Shown piece by piece: positions 45,771-57,242 of a stretch of 64,000 bases of DNA (positions are counted from its first letter, which is position 1; the number at the start of each line of letters is the position of its first letter). Below the pieces are notes generated by a model. That model worked only from the letters and a program-made list of their open reading frames with translations. It was not told the origin of the DNA and ran no database searches. Where the stretch lies: contig NC_081825.1 in assembly GCF_030867095.1 (NCBI RefSeq), positions 45,250,501-45,314,500 on the forward strand, written 5' to 3'. A program made the position numbers and the translations under genes. This stretch comes from Alligator mississippiensis (lineage: Eukaryota > Chordata > Crocodylia > Alligatoridae).

Positions 45771-46728
45771 AAGGTGTAGGAGTGAGGGAAGACTGTATGA
45801 AATATAAAGTAGGAGTGGGGAAAGTTGTAACAAACAGCACATCAGCACAGATGAGAAACTGGTCCAGTTAAAAATGCTGAAAATATTTTGATGATATCAT
45901 CAATATTCTTAAAATTCTTCTGTTGCCCTCTCATGAGTATAAATGGCTGGAGACCTTTTTAGTTTCTTTCTCTAAGTCAATATTATGATACACCTGGCTT
46001 CTAGTTTTATTTTTTCTTCTGCACAGTTCTGTGCATAATGGATGTTATTTGTAGAGGAGTACACTTGTCTAGATACCCTTTTAGAACTCTTATCTTCCAT
46101 TACACCATCTTGGCAATGCATTTCATAAAGGTTTATGAGAGAGGATTTATCTGAGCAGTATTTTTCCCTTGAAAGTTCATATCATAATTAATATAGAATA
46201 TTACTTTTTGTGTTCTTTGGATGTTAACGAACAGAGATCAATCACTGACTAGCTCATGGATTTCCATATGGAATGCTGAAGACTCACAGAAAAACAGTGT
46301 ATCTTCTAAATAGATCAATCACAAATAAAAGCCCATCAGAATAGACTTTTGTTGGACATAAATCCAACAAATTGATTCATGGAAGAGGAATAGTATATTT
46401 CTTCAAAAGAAAAAAATAATTTAAATCCAGCAGGCTTATTCCCCTGGTATAAAGCAACATAATTCCACTGAGGTCAAAAGTGCAATGGATATTTACCTCT
46501 ACAGGGGTTCTACTCCATTTAAAAAAAAAATCATATCATTATGTTGGAGTATGAGAACTAGAATGTGATAATGAGAAGCCTCATAATATTGTGTGATATA
46601 CCAAGTATAATCTGTAAATACCTGTATTTTTTAATCTGAATAATCCAAAATACTGTTAGGAAAATTTTATAAATATGTGTATGCATGTGTGCCTTTTCCA
46701 AATATCTCATAAGTTTTTATGTTTCAAG
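45771..46728. other. Anonymous AT-rich sequence
   Basis: No gene or repeat family recognised. Confidence 0.5.
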
Positions 46729-48665
46729 GGTATCATAGGCATTAGGGCTGGAAGGGTCCTCGTCAGATCATTGGGTCCAGCTCCCTGCCCAAGTGCAGGA
46801 AGTTGGCTATGGTCAAAGGATCCCAGCAAGATATGCGTCCAAATGTTTCTTACAAGTGTCCAGAGTAGGTGCTTGCATCAACTCAGGAGGGTGAGGGAGG
46901 GGGTGGGTTTGTTCCAGGCCTTGGTGGCTCAGACAGTAAAAAAGTTCTTTATTATGTCCGGCCTAAAAAGGTCTTGTGGGAGTTTGTGACCATTGAACCT
47001 TGTCATCCCTTGCGGTGCTCTAGAGAACAGGCATTCCCCCAGATCCTGATACACACCCCTTATGTACCATAGTCATCCCTGAGCCTGCGCTTCTCCAGGT
47101 TGAAGAGTCCCATAACTCACAGCCTCTCTTCATAAGGCCTGTTCTCTTGCCCTCTGACCATGTGTGTGGCTCTCCTCTGAACTCTTTCAAGCTTCTCCAA
47201 GTCCTTCCTGAATTGTGGAGCCCAGAATTAGATGCAGTACTCCAGCTGTGGCCTCACCAAGGCCGAATATAGTGGGAAGATGGCATCCTGGGTTTTGCTT
47301 GAGATGCATCGGTAGATGCAAACCAGAGTTTTGTTCACTTTGCCAGATGTGGTATCACATTGATGGCTCATGTTCATCTTGTGGTCAATCATGACCCCCA
47401 AGTCTCTTTCAGTCATGGTGCTAGTGGGTGCAGCACTTTCCCCCCCAAGGTGGCTTTTCCCCCTGAGGTGGAGTACCTTGCATTTCTCTGTATTGAATGC
47501 CATCAGGTTTTCATCCACCTACCTTGGGAGCCTACTGAAGTCGGGCTGGATCACCAGCCTATCCTCAAGTATGGACACTCTTCCCCAGAGTTTGGTGTCA
47601 TGAGCAGACTTAGCCAGTCCACTTTTGACACCAGCATCCATATCATTTATAAAGACATTAAAGAGTACAGGTCTGAGAATGGAGTCTTGGGGGACACCAC
47701 TAGTTACTGAGTGCCATGTTGATTTGGTTCCATCAACTACCACTCTCTGGATCCAACCTTGGAGCCAGTTCCCCAGCCATCGGATTGTGGAGTATTTGAG
47801 GCTACAGTTGCCCAATTTTTCCATGAGAACATCATGGGATACTAGGTCAAAGGCTGTTTTAAAGTCCCAATATATGACATTAACTGCTTCCCTTTTGTCC
47901 AGGTGATACCTCACCATGTCACAGAAGGAAATGAGATTGGTCAGGCATGACCTACCCACAACAAACCTGTGCTGGTTATCCCTCAGAATGTTGCCTTCTG
48001 TTAGCCTGTCAAGAATGTTTCTTTGATATTTTTTTCCAAGATCATTCCAGGGATTGACGTCAAACTGATTGGCCTGTATTTTCTTGGGTCTTCTTTCCTC
48101 CCTTCCTTGAAGATAGGCACCACATTGTCCCTCTTCCCATCTTCAGGTACTTCACCCAAGTGCCACAAGCTATTGAATATCCTTGCCAGTGGCTGCGCTA
48201 TGATGTCTGTCAGTTCCTTTAGCACTCTTGGGTGTAATCTATCCAGACCAGCTGATTTGTGGGGTCCAGCCTCTCAAGATGCTCCCTCACAAGATCCACA
48301 TCAATGGTGGGCATCTATTCATACTCACGCTGGTTATCCTGTGTCATGTTAGGCAGGGTGGTCCCTTTGGGCTGGTGAAAAACTGGTGCAAAGTAATCAT
48401 TAAACAGATTGGCTTTTTCCTGGGTGTCAGTAGTCAGCTGTCCCATTTGGTTTAGCAGGGGTCCAGTGTTGTCCTTGTTTTTCTTTTGACTCCCCACATA
48501 TCTGAAGACCTTTTTATTGTACTTGATTCATGTAGTCATTTGGAGTTCAGTTGCAGCCTTGGCTTTCCTAGTTCGCTCCCTGCAGATACGGACCTTTGCA
48601 GAATACTTACTCCTCCTTAGTAGTGTTTCCTGTCTTCCACCCTTTATAAACCTCTATGTTGATAG
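46729..48665 (-). mobile_element. CR1 LINE, 5'-truncated, multiply frameshifted
   Basis: A 1.94-kb minus-strand CR1 with its 3' end at 46729 ('tatcataggcattagggctg' on plus). Its ORF2 is split into frames 48497-48315, 48225-48001, 47959-47519 and 47518-47228. Motif A reads VIYWDFKTAFDLVSHD, motif B SGVPQDSILRPVLFNVF with the conserved Gly replaced by Asp, and motif C SAHDTKLWG with the first catalytic Asp replaced by His. It is therefore catalytically dead. It resembles the subfamily of the copy at 62065. Confidence 0.92.
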
Positions 48666-48944
48666 TTTCCTTCAGAAACCAAAATTATGACCTCAGTATG
48701 ATTTTGAAGGAACAGGTACAAATACTGTAGATTATTTCACTTATCTAGGCAACCCTTTCTTGGGACTTTCTAGTGACTTCATTTATGCTGTAATTTTTCT
48801 GTAATTAGTCAAGTGGTAAAGAAAGCACTGTTTTTTGGAAGCTCACTCAATACAAATATTTAATGTCACCCACAATGTCGTTCCAAAGGAAGTTAAACAG
48901 CTTTCAGTACCTATAATGGATATTCAAAACAAAAGGCACCTATA

Positions 48945-49130
48945 CACATGTCAGACTTCTACTCTGATGCATGCTAAATGTGCCTGCTTCAGAGCAGACT
49001 CGATTAATCAAGTCTGCTGGAGTCTACTAATTTAGCTTGCTCCAGCAGCCTCTGCTTCATGTGTATTTAGTATCCCCATGCTTCAAAATGGCAGCAGGGG
49101 TGCTTTAACCAAAGCTTATTGAACAGGTTG
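48945..49130 (+). mobile_element. MITE-like element B, copy 2
   Basis: Plus-strand copy matching 25691-25945 read in reverse: 'cacctatacacatgtcag', then 'cagagcagactcgattaatc' and 'aagtctgctggag', then 'gcttcaaaatggcagcaggg' and 'gtgctttaaccaaag'. It stops halfway through the hairpin that copy 1 completes, so one arm is missing. No coding. Confidence 0.6.
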
Positions 49131-50599
49131 TAAATCCAGTGCCAACAGCCATATTCTGAAAATGCTGGATAATAGGTTCTGCAGATAAGTCTTTTTGTGG
49201 CTGCCAAGGAAGAAAAATTGAGTCACTTCACAAAACATTAAGGTCAGAAAAAACAATCTTATAGATTAACAACCGGATGAAATTAAAGAAACAGATTCAG
49301 GACAGGACTAGTTGGCAGAAACAGACTTTTGCCTTATGCAACAATGGAGTAAGAAATTAACTGAACTGTGTCCCTTTAAAAAAAGATTCCCCTTGTTTAT
49401 TGTTTTTATTGATACAGTAATTAAAATGTGCCTCCTTTTCTCAGTTAAATTAATTATGCATATAGTTATAGGTTAGTTCTTCCTTAGTAGAATGCATTTG
49501 TGCATACAGATAAAAATGCAGACATACACACATTGCATGCAAGGCATCTGAAGCTTAAAGTGACTTATAACAGGATCTGGGACATGTCACTATATCTTTA
49601 TTATAAAATCATTAAATACCCTGTGCACAAAAGATAATAGCTTCTTATACTGAAGCATATTTTATTTGAAAGATTACTGTACACTGTACAAGAAAAAACA
49701 AAAGATGGTATCAACTCTTTGTCCCAGTTTTAAAATAAAAGGAAAGAATGAGTTGAATAATATCACAAATTGTTGTTCAGGGGGAGAAATTTTCACATGA
49801 AGATAAGAACAGGTTTCTCATTTGTAAAAGGATCTTGAAGGTTTATGTGTACTGCAAAGAGATTTTTTTTTGTGAAATTCATAAACTCATGGATTTCCTG
49901 CAGAAATTCCCTGAGATTTTAAGAATAAATTTTTTTGACTTTTGCAATATTTTATATATTGAATATTGTAAAGTATGAAATACATAGATTCAGCATACAA
50001 ATCAACACGGTATATTTTTAAATATTTTACATATTTTTTTGATGGATTGTGTATGTTAAATGTGCTACTCTTCTTTTTATACTTCAGTAGAACCTCAACA
50101 GCTTTATACAGTTACAGAAGAAGGAGAAAGAAAAGATGGAAGGATTGTGTTTCAATTCATAATCAATTATATACTCAATATAGGAACTGTAGAGCAGTAT
50201 CATGTACAATGCATGTTATTATATCTTCCTTAACTGTTTTCACTTGGTAGAGGGAGTCCATCATCTGAACACTTGTCTGCAGCTGGTCCAAAGACCATTT
50301 CTGGGACCTCGCTGTTCTTCTCTTGCATGAGTGTAAATGGTTAGATGAAAGTTGGGTGTACCCTGATTCACCAAAATTATGTTTTTTAACTTAATTCTTG
50401 GTTGTTTCCCCAAAATCCACTTCCAATTCCAGATTTTCAGGAAATCATACCCATATGCCATTAGCACTTACATTGAACACTTGGCACAAAGGAGCACAAG
50501 CATATAGACTTCACGTTGCTTCCAGATTGTTAACAGTTCTCTCTCTGTTAAGGGTGAAGTTACACATGACCCTTAGCCCATACTAAAGCTGTGGAATGT
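49131..50599. other. Anonymous AT-rich sequence
   Basis: No gene or repeat family recognised. Confidence 0.5.
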
Positions 50600-51300
50600 T
50601 ATGTGGCATTACCATTAGACCTGCTGTGATCAGTTGCATGTTAAGGGTTAATACCGTTTATTGCCTGCTCAACTCTGACTTTCCCCACTCCCCTCCACTG
50701 CCGCCTGCTCCCCCAGCCCCCCATGGCTGCCCCCCACCCCCACCCGAGCGCCCGGTGCTTTAATGAAAAGCCCACCAGGTGCTGTTGGGCAGAGGGGGGG
50801 ATCCCTGCTGCCCCACACTGCATGGGGGGGGCTCTGCCATGAGCCCTCTGAACCCCCCTGTTCCCACTCCCCCACAGGTGCCCCACCCAGGCCAGCTCTG
50901 GCCCTTTAAGAAAAAAAAAACAAACAAGAAAAGCCCCCTGACTCACTGCTCCTGCAGCAGTCTTAGGGCTTCAGGGGCTCATGCAGAGCTCCCCACAAGG
51001 CGCAGGGCAATGGGGAGCAGTGGGGATCACCCCCCACTGGCAGGAGTGGTGATTCTGGGGGTTTTTCAGGGTTTTTTTTTTCTTAAAGGGCCAGAGCTGG
51101 CCTTGGTCAGAGTGGGGCAGTGGGGGACAGCCGGGATTGCCCCCCGACCCCACCCGACAGCACCCGGTTGTGTCAGAAGCAGCTGAACCTCTGAATTAGA
51201 TTCAGCAGAATCGAATTAGTGCAGTAATTTGAATCACTGAATCAAAACGCTGTCCCTTGAATCGGCCAAATCTGAATCCAAAGCAAATACCAGCCATTTT
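50600..51300. mobile_element. Foldback element D with perfect 32-bp core arms
   Basis: GC-rich element with arms about 50770-50921 and 51071-51175. The innermost 32 bp of each arm (50890-50921, beginning ggccagctctggcc; and 51071-51102) are perfect reverse complements around a 149-bp loop. The outer arm parts match imperfectly (ccaggtgctgttggg against its complement near 51160). The flanks are AT-rich. The open frames across the block are GC-skewed translations of the palindrome. No transposase. Confidence 0.7.
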
Positions 51301-51623
51301 TCACAGGCCTAAAAGAACCAAGGCTTAACACTGATGCTGATTTTGTGGTGTATTATAATCTACCTGATTCCTAAATTGTTCCAACATGTGAAAGATGAGA
51401 ATGACCCTCTTCCCTTTTTATAGGCCTTGTTCTCGCAGTATTCAGATTCTCTTCTGTTAATTTTATGTCTGCTATCCCTGGGGATTTCTTTCCACCCTCT
51501 TTCAGTTAGAATAAATGTGCTGTGCTGACTTTTACTGTGCTGTTCTAGGTGTCGCTCCTCAGACTTGCCAGAAAAAGTATTTCATTTGAAAGCTTGTCTA
51601 ATTCTATCTCAACTATGCAGTTG

Positions 51624-52805
51624 GTCCATGTGACAGGCTCAGCCAACCTGCCAGAATCCAAAGTCCCCTACCAGGCTGGACCAGCCTCTGATATTTTAAG
51701 AATTTTTGATGCAGGGTGCTCTTGGCAGGGCCTTGGTAGCCTCTTCCTAGGTGTGTCTGCTTGGTGTGCTATCTTCCAAATTCTTTTACCCTCAAGTCCA
51801 TGGGGTGGGTCTCCTCTTTCAAGGCAGCCCTCCCAATTACACCTAACAGGCAATAATCACGACCTCCATCCACCCCCATAGTCATGCCCATTCCTCTCAG
51901 ATGTTATCAGCTCTCATTTTCAGAAGGCACTTTGCTTCAATATAATGTGACTGACTCCAGGCTCTAAACATTTTTGGAGTTTTGGCCTTCCCAGGCTTCT
52001 GCCCTCTTTTTCTAGCTAGGCTCCCTCAGCTTAGGCCCACCACACCTAGGCCTGGCTTATGAGCATCACCCTGCTCATATTCTGGAACCCTGACCCTGGT
52101 TTCACCCCTGTGGGCTATGGCTCCTGGCCTTCTCATCTTCTGGCCTGCTCTGGCTTATGCTCTACCCTGTTAGGATACAAAGTCTTGGTGTGCCCCACTG
52201 GAACCCCACAATGGCCCTAAAGCCACATCCAGTCCCCCAGGATAACCCCAACATAAAAGTAAACTTCTGCTTTTAAAGAATACTTCTTCCCTCCTTGCGT
52301 ATGATACAGCAAAAGAAAGTAAAATATGCTACCACTTTAATGGTAGTCTTCTCACGATAAGTAAATTATTTTCATAAAGAGTGAGCTGCCCTGACATGCG
52401 GCTCTTCCCCACCTCTCAGTGTCTGGACCATGGTGGGTTCTGGTGTTTGTAACACAAAAGTTGTTGAATCTGTCCTTCCCCAGAGGGCACTTTCTCTCCT
52501 TGCTGGCAAGGCTTCTCTCTCTCTCTCTCCTCCTGCCTTTCCTTCTGGCTCTGTCAGTGTCTGTGTCCACAAGCCCCTCCCTGACCCTTTGTAATTACTT
52601 ACCTTATCTCATACCTTTTCAGGAGGTCTTGCTCTCTTAGTTAAAGGGCCCCCTCTCTCCCTGTTGCTCTCTTCTCTTAAAGGGGTAATATATTGGTTCC
52701 CTAATGCAGGCTCTTCCCTTCCAAAGCAAGTGCCCAACCCCTGTTTCTATCTTGCTCTTTCCCCGTTAGCTGAGCAACAGGGTTACGGTCTCCTGTTACA
52801 GTCCA
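51624..52805. mobile_element. Solo LTR with perfect 5-bp target duplication
   Basis: A 1172-bp block, 51629-52800, beginning TGTGACAGG and ending CCTGTTACA (8 of 9 bases inverted-complementary; TG...CA ends). It is flanked by gtcca at 51624-51628 and 52801-52805. This is the expected structure of a solo LTR from an endogenous retrovirus or Gypsy-type element. There is a CT-rich run at 52510-52540, and a splice-donor-like aggtaagt on the minus strand near 52600. No internal coding. Orientation and family are not determined. Confidence 0.75.
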
Positions 52806-54497
52806 ATAGAAATAACACCCTAAGAAGTTCTTGCCTCCTATATTTAAAAAAAAAATCACTTTTTTGGTCAATTTTGTGTTGTCATCAGTAGACATAAAGG
52901 AACTCATCTTCATACTGTTTTCTCATTGTTAGAAGAACAATGGTAATCATTTTAGGTTTACCTGTCACTGTCAAAAAAAGAGTGAAAATAGATTATTTAA
53001 TCAATATATTATAAAGCTGGCTATTAATGTATAAAATCAGGTGAAACAAAATTAAGCATTGGTCAAATAAAGTTCATCTGCCTCTTACATCTTATTAATC
53101 TCTATTTACATAAACATAGTTCAGGCCCACTGGTATTTTGCCAGTTGTTTACTGTTGAAAGCCATGTTTGCTTACTAAGGAGCAACACAGAGTTGCTTGT
53201 TCATGAGGGTTTTTTTGGTTGTTTGTTTTTTTTTAAATAACGTAATTATTTTGGGTCCAAGTAATATTTTCTGAATCTTGATTAATGTGTCTTAATTTAT
53301 GAGATGCATCTTGGCAACAGTCTTTTTTACTATATTAATCTGAATTGAGTTAATGTAGAGACTTTGATAAAGTTCCTGGGCACACAGAAGCATTTCCATT
53401 AGGAAGAACAAAAAATAACTGTCATTTGCAGCAAAGAGAGTTAAGAAATATTTGGGAAGGTAGGTAATGTTGTGAAATCCCATGACATCTATACTTAAAA
53501 ATGTGTTCCAATTGACCTTAAAAAATCAACTGAGGTTCTACAGTGATGAATATGTCACAAGAACCTACATGGAATATGACAGAATAAAGCAGAGTTATAT
53601 ATGAGTATACAGTTAGTTGGCCCTGTGCTAGGCAGTGCATCATTGGGCTGCACCTGGAAAAACAGTCTGGGAAGAAAATTATGATTCAGGGTCCCTTGAT
53701 GCTCCAAGGATGCAGTAAGAGAAGTAAAAAGTAAAAAATTCTGTGTGTATGCCCACCATAGCTCTTCCCAGTCACGTCTACCTGCATAAGAGGAAATACT
53801 TTCATGGAGAATATTTCTTTATCTCCAAAGCAGGCAGAAATTTTAATGGAATTTACTACCTTGTCCTACAGCTTGTCTCTGAAGTAAACCTGAGTTGGTT
53901 GGTCTCATTTTCACCAATAGCCCATATTTGTTTTTCCAGCCAGAATGGAGTTTAAGTGACATATCATGGCAGTTGTTTCAAGTCTAACAGTTTGGTGCAT
54001 ATATGATCATATGCATTACAGGAACATTTAGAATGTTCTCTAGACTTTTTATCCAATGTAACATATGTGCCTTTATCTAGTTTAGTTTTCTTGCATGTAT
54101 AAGACTACCATAATAAAGATCTTTACTAATTTGTTTGAGATTTTTTTCTATTTCCTGCTTATAGTTATAAGAGTAACATGACAACATAAGGCTTCCTTCT
54201 ACAAACAAGCCCTTAGAGAATGAACATTCACACCCATCCCTGAGTACTTTAAACTGATAGTCCCTCTGATTATAATTGAATAGTTACCTTCTCTATAGCA
54301 GCTTCTCAAGGTTCTTGTTACTGGAATAAAAGATTCATTTCCACATTTCCAAGGAATCTGATGTGTAGGAAAAGCCACAGAAAATCTGTTATAGGAGTAT
54401 TTTGGGGGAGGGAGTTTGTTGATGAAATGAATTTATTAATGCAAGTGGATAAAAAAGAGGATATATAGTTTTAAAAATGTTGCGTATTTATACACAT
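52806..54497. other. Anonymous AT-rich sequence
   Basis: No gene or repeat family recognised. Confidence 0.5.
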
Positions 54498-57242
54498 TGG
54501 GTGCATCTACACATGCATTTGATCCAGCCTAAGTTTAGTCTGTTGTAAGCTACTCTGGAGTAAGCACTTTTAGGTACATGTCTACACATGTGAGAATCAG
54601 GGAACACATTTGCTGCTATTTACACTGTTTTCTGCAGCCCTGCAGTGGGCCCCAGACACCACCAGGGGGAGCTCCAGGCTCCCTCTGGGTGCTAGCCCAG
54701 AGGCTGGCAGAGAGCACTGGTCCGGGAGATAGCTGTCTCCTGGCCCCAGGGGACTACCTGCTGCCGGGGCAGAGACAATGTCCCCCTGCCCTGGCAGCAG
54801 GGAACTCCTGGCCCTGGCTCCCTGATCAGGGGCAAGGGACTTGGAAAGAGCTGCAGGGGAGGGACAGGTACCAGTCCCCTTCCCAATCTGCTTTTGGGGC
54901 AGCTAGCTCCAGCTAGCTGCCCCACTGGTGGATCAAGGCAGGAGTTGGGACCTACCCGCACCTCTGCAGCTCTTTCCAAGTCCCATGCCTCAATTACCCA
55001 ATTATGGAATGGGGCTGGGACCTGTGCATGCCAGACAGAGCCTGAGTAGCACTTTCCCTGCCCAGCTCATGCGTGCAGAGCTGGGGGGTGGGAATAGGCT
55101 GGGGCCGTGTTCCCCACCCAGCTCTTTGAGTGCGGAGATCATAGAATCATAGACACTTAGGGTTGGACAGGACCTCACAAGGTCATCTATTTCAAACCCC
55201 TACTCAAGGCAGGACCATCCCTAACTAGAACATCCCAGCCAAAGCTTTGTCTAGCCGGGTTTTGAAAACTTCCAAGGGTGGAGCTCCACCACCTCTTTGG
55301 GTAACCTGTTCCAGTGTTTTACTACCCTTCTAGTGAGAAAATTATTCCTAATATCTAATCTAAACTTCTCTTTCTTTAACTTGAGACTGTTTTTCCTTAT
55401 TCTGGTATCTTCCACCACTGAGAACAGTTTAGATCCATCCTCTTTGGAACCCCACTTCAGGTAGTTGAAGGCTTGTATTAAATCCCTCCTCAGTAGTCTC
55501 TTCTCTAGGCTAAATAAGCCCAGATCCATCAGTCTTTCCTCATATGTCATCTGCCTCAGCCCCCTCACTATTTGTGTTGACCTCCACTGGACTTTCTCCA
55601 ATTTGTCCACATCCTTTCTGTAGTGGGATACCTAAAACTGAACACAGTAGTCCAGATCTGGTCTCACCAGTGCTGAATAGAGGAAAATTATCATTTCCCT
55701 GGACCTAATGGCAACACATCTACCAATGCAGCCCAGTATGCCATTAGCCTTCTTGACAACAAGGGAACACTGCTGTTTCATATTCAGCTTGTTGTCCACT
55801 GTAACACCCAGGTCCTTTTCTGCAGAGCTGCTGCCCAGCCAGTCAGACCCCAGCCTGTACTGGTACATGGGATTGTTTTGTCCTAAGTGAAGGGCTTTGC
55901 CCTTGTCCTTGTTGAAACTCATGAGATTTCTTTTGGCCCAATTCTCCAATTTGTCTAAGTCACTCTGAATCCTACCTCTACCCTCCAGCATATCTACTAC
56001 TCCCCCCAGCTTGGTGTCATCTGCAGACTTGCTGAGGGTGCACTCTATGCCATCTTCCAGGTCATTGATGAAGACATTGAGCAAAACCAGGCTCATGAGT
56101 GACCCCTGGTGCTCTCCACTTGATACTGACTGCCAACTAGACATCAAGCCATTAATTTCTACCCTCTGAGCCTGATGCTCCAGCCAGTTTTCTATCACCT
56201 TACAGTCCATTCATCCAGCCCATACTTCTCTAGCCTGCCTGAGAGGATGCCGTGGGAGACTGTATCAAAAGCCTTGCTAAAATTAAGGTACACCACATTC
56301 ACCAGTCTCCCTGCATCCACAGAGCCTGTCACCTCATCATAGAAGGCAGTCAGGTTGGTCAGGCATGGCTTGCCCTTGGGGAATCCATGCTGACTGTTCC
56401 TAATCAACTTCTCTCCTCCAAGTACTTAAAAATGGATTCCTTGAGGATCTGCTCCATGATTTTTCACAGGGACAGAGGTGAAGCTGGTCTGTAGTTCTCT
56501 GGATCCTGCTTTTTTAAATAAGGGTACTGTGTTTGCCCTTTTCAGGACCTCTCCTAATCACCACGAATTTTCAAAAATGATGGCCAGCCGCTCTGCAAAC
56601 TGCTCCTCCCCCAAACTGTGCTGCGTGGTGCAGTTGGGACCAAACAGCCTATGAAGCTTGTTCCCCACCCAGTTCCATGAGTTCTGAGCTGAGTAGGGAA
56701 AAAGATCTCCAGCCAGTTCCCCCTTCAGCTCCACACTCACAGAGTTGGCAGGGAACAGGCTTCCCTGCCCCTGCCAGCAGGGAGCTCCCAGCTTCGGCTC
56801 CATGACTGTGGGGCTAGTGCTCCATGATGTGGTGCTGATGCTGGGAGATAAGGATTTCCCATCCCCGTGCTCTCCACTCATGATCTCAGAGCAGGGGCCT
56901 TGGAACTCCCTGCTGCCGGGACAGGGGGACATAGTCCCCAACCGGGATCCTGTGGTGGGGCCCACCCCAGCAGCAGGCAGCTCCCAGGGGCAGGGAGCTA
57001 TCTCTTGCCCCCTGGTGGACGGCTGATCAGGAGCAGATTTTGCTTCTGGTCAGTCATCTACACAAGCACTACTACAACATAAATAATCTCAAGTAAATTG
57101 GTTATTTGTATTCTTAGGCAGCAAATTAGTTGTGATTAGGGAGGTTTAATTTGTAGTAAGCATGTGCATGTGTAGACACACATCCTTACTTCACAGTAAA
57201 CTATGTTAATGCACAGTTAAGTTTCTTGTGTAGATGCGCCCA
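54498..57242. mobile_element. Long-TIR foldback element E, split by a CR1
   Basis: Ends TGGGTGCATCTACACA and its inverted counterpart TGTGTAGATGCGCCCA. Homology between ends continues inward, first AT-rich (with a second 'gtctacacatg' word in each arm) and then GC-rich. The paired landmarks are 'caatgtccccctgcc' in the left arm (about 54777) and 'gggggacatagtcc' in the right arm (about 56923). Arms are about 350 bp. A minus CR1 fills 55140-56600. No clear target duplication and no transposase; a non-autonomous DNA transposon is likely. Confidence 0.6.
55140..56600 (-). mobile_element. CR1 LINE, 5'-truncated, within element E
   Basis: Minus-strand CR1 with its 3' tail at 55140 ('atagaatcatagacacttag' on plus). 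Frames 56407-56195, 56210-55632 and 55610-55251 carry motif A ([16 protein letters not shown], the catalytic Asp changed to Asn), a motif B altered to GEHQGSLMSLVLLNVF, motif C as SADDTKLGG, and the C-terminal region (LDYCVQF, KVQWRSTQIVRG). It belongs to the same subfamily as the outer copy at 31028-32692. Dead. Confidence 0.92.

Noticed and set aside
50641..51186. Frames of 135 and 101 codons around 50.6-51.2 kb
   Set aside because: G/C- and proline/glycine-rich translations of a palindrome; both strands open alike.
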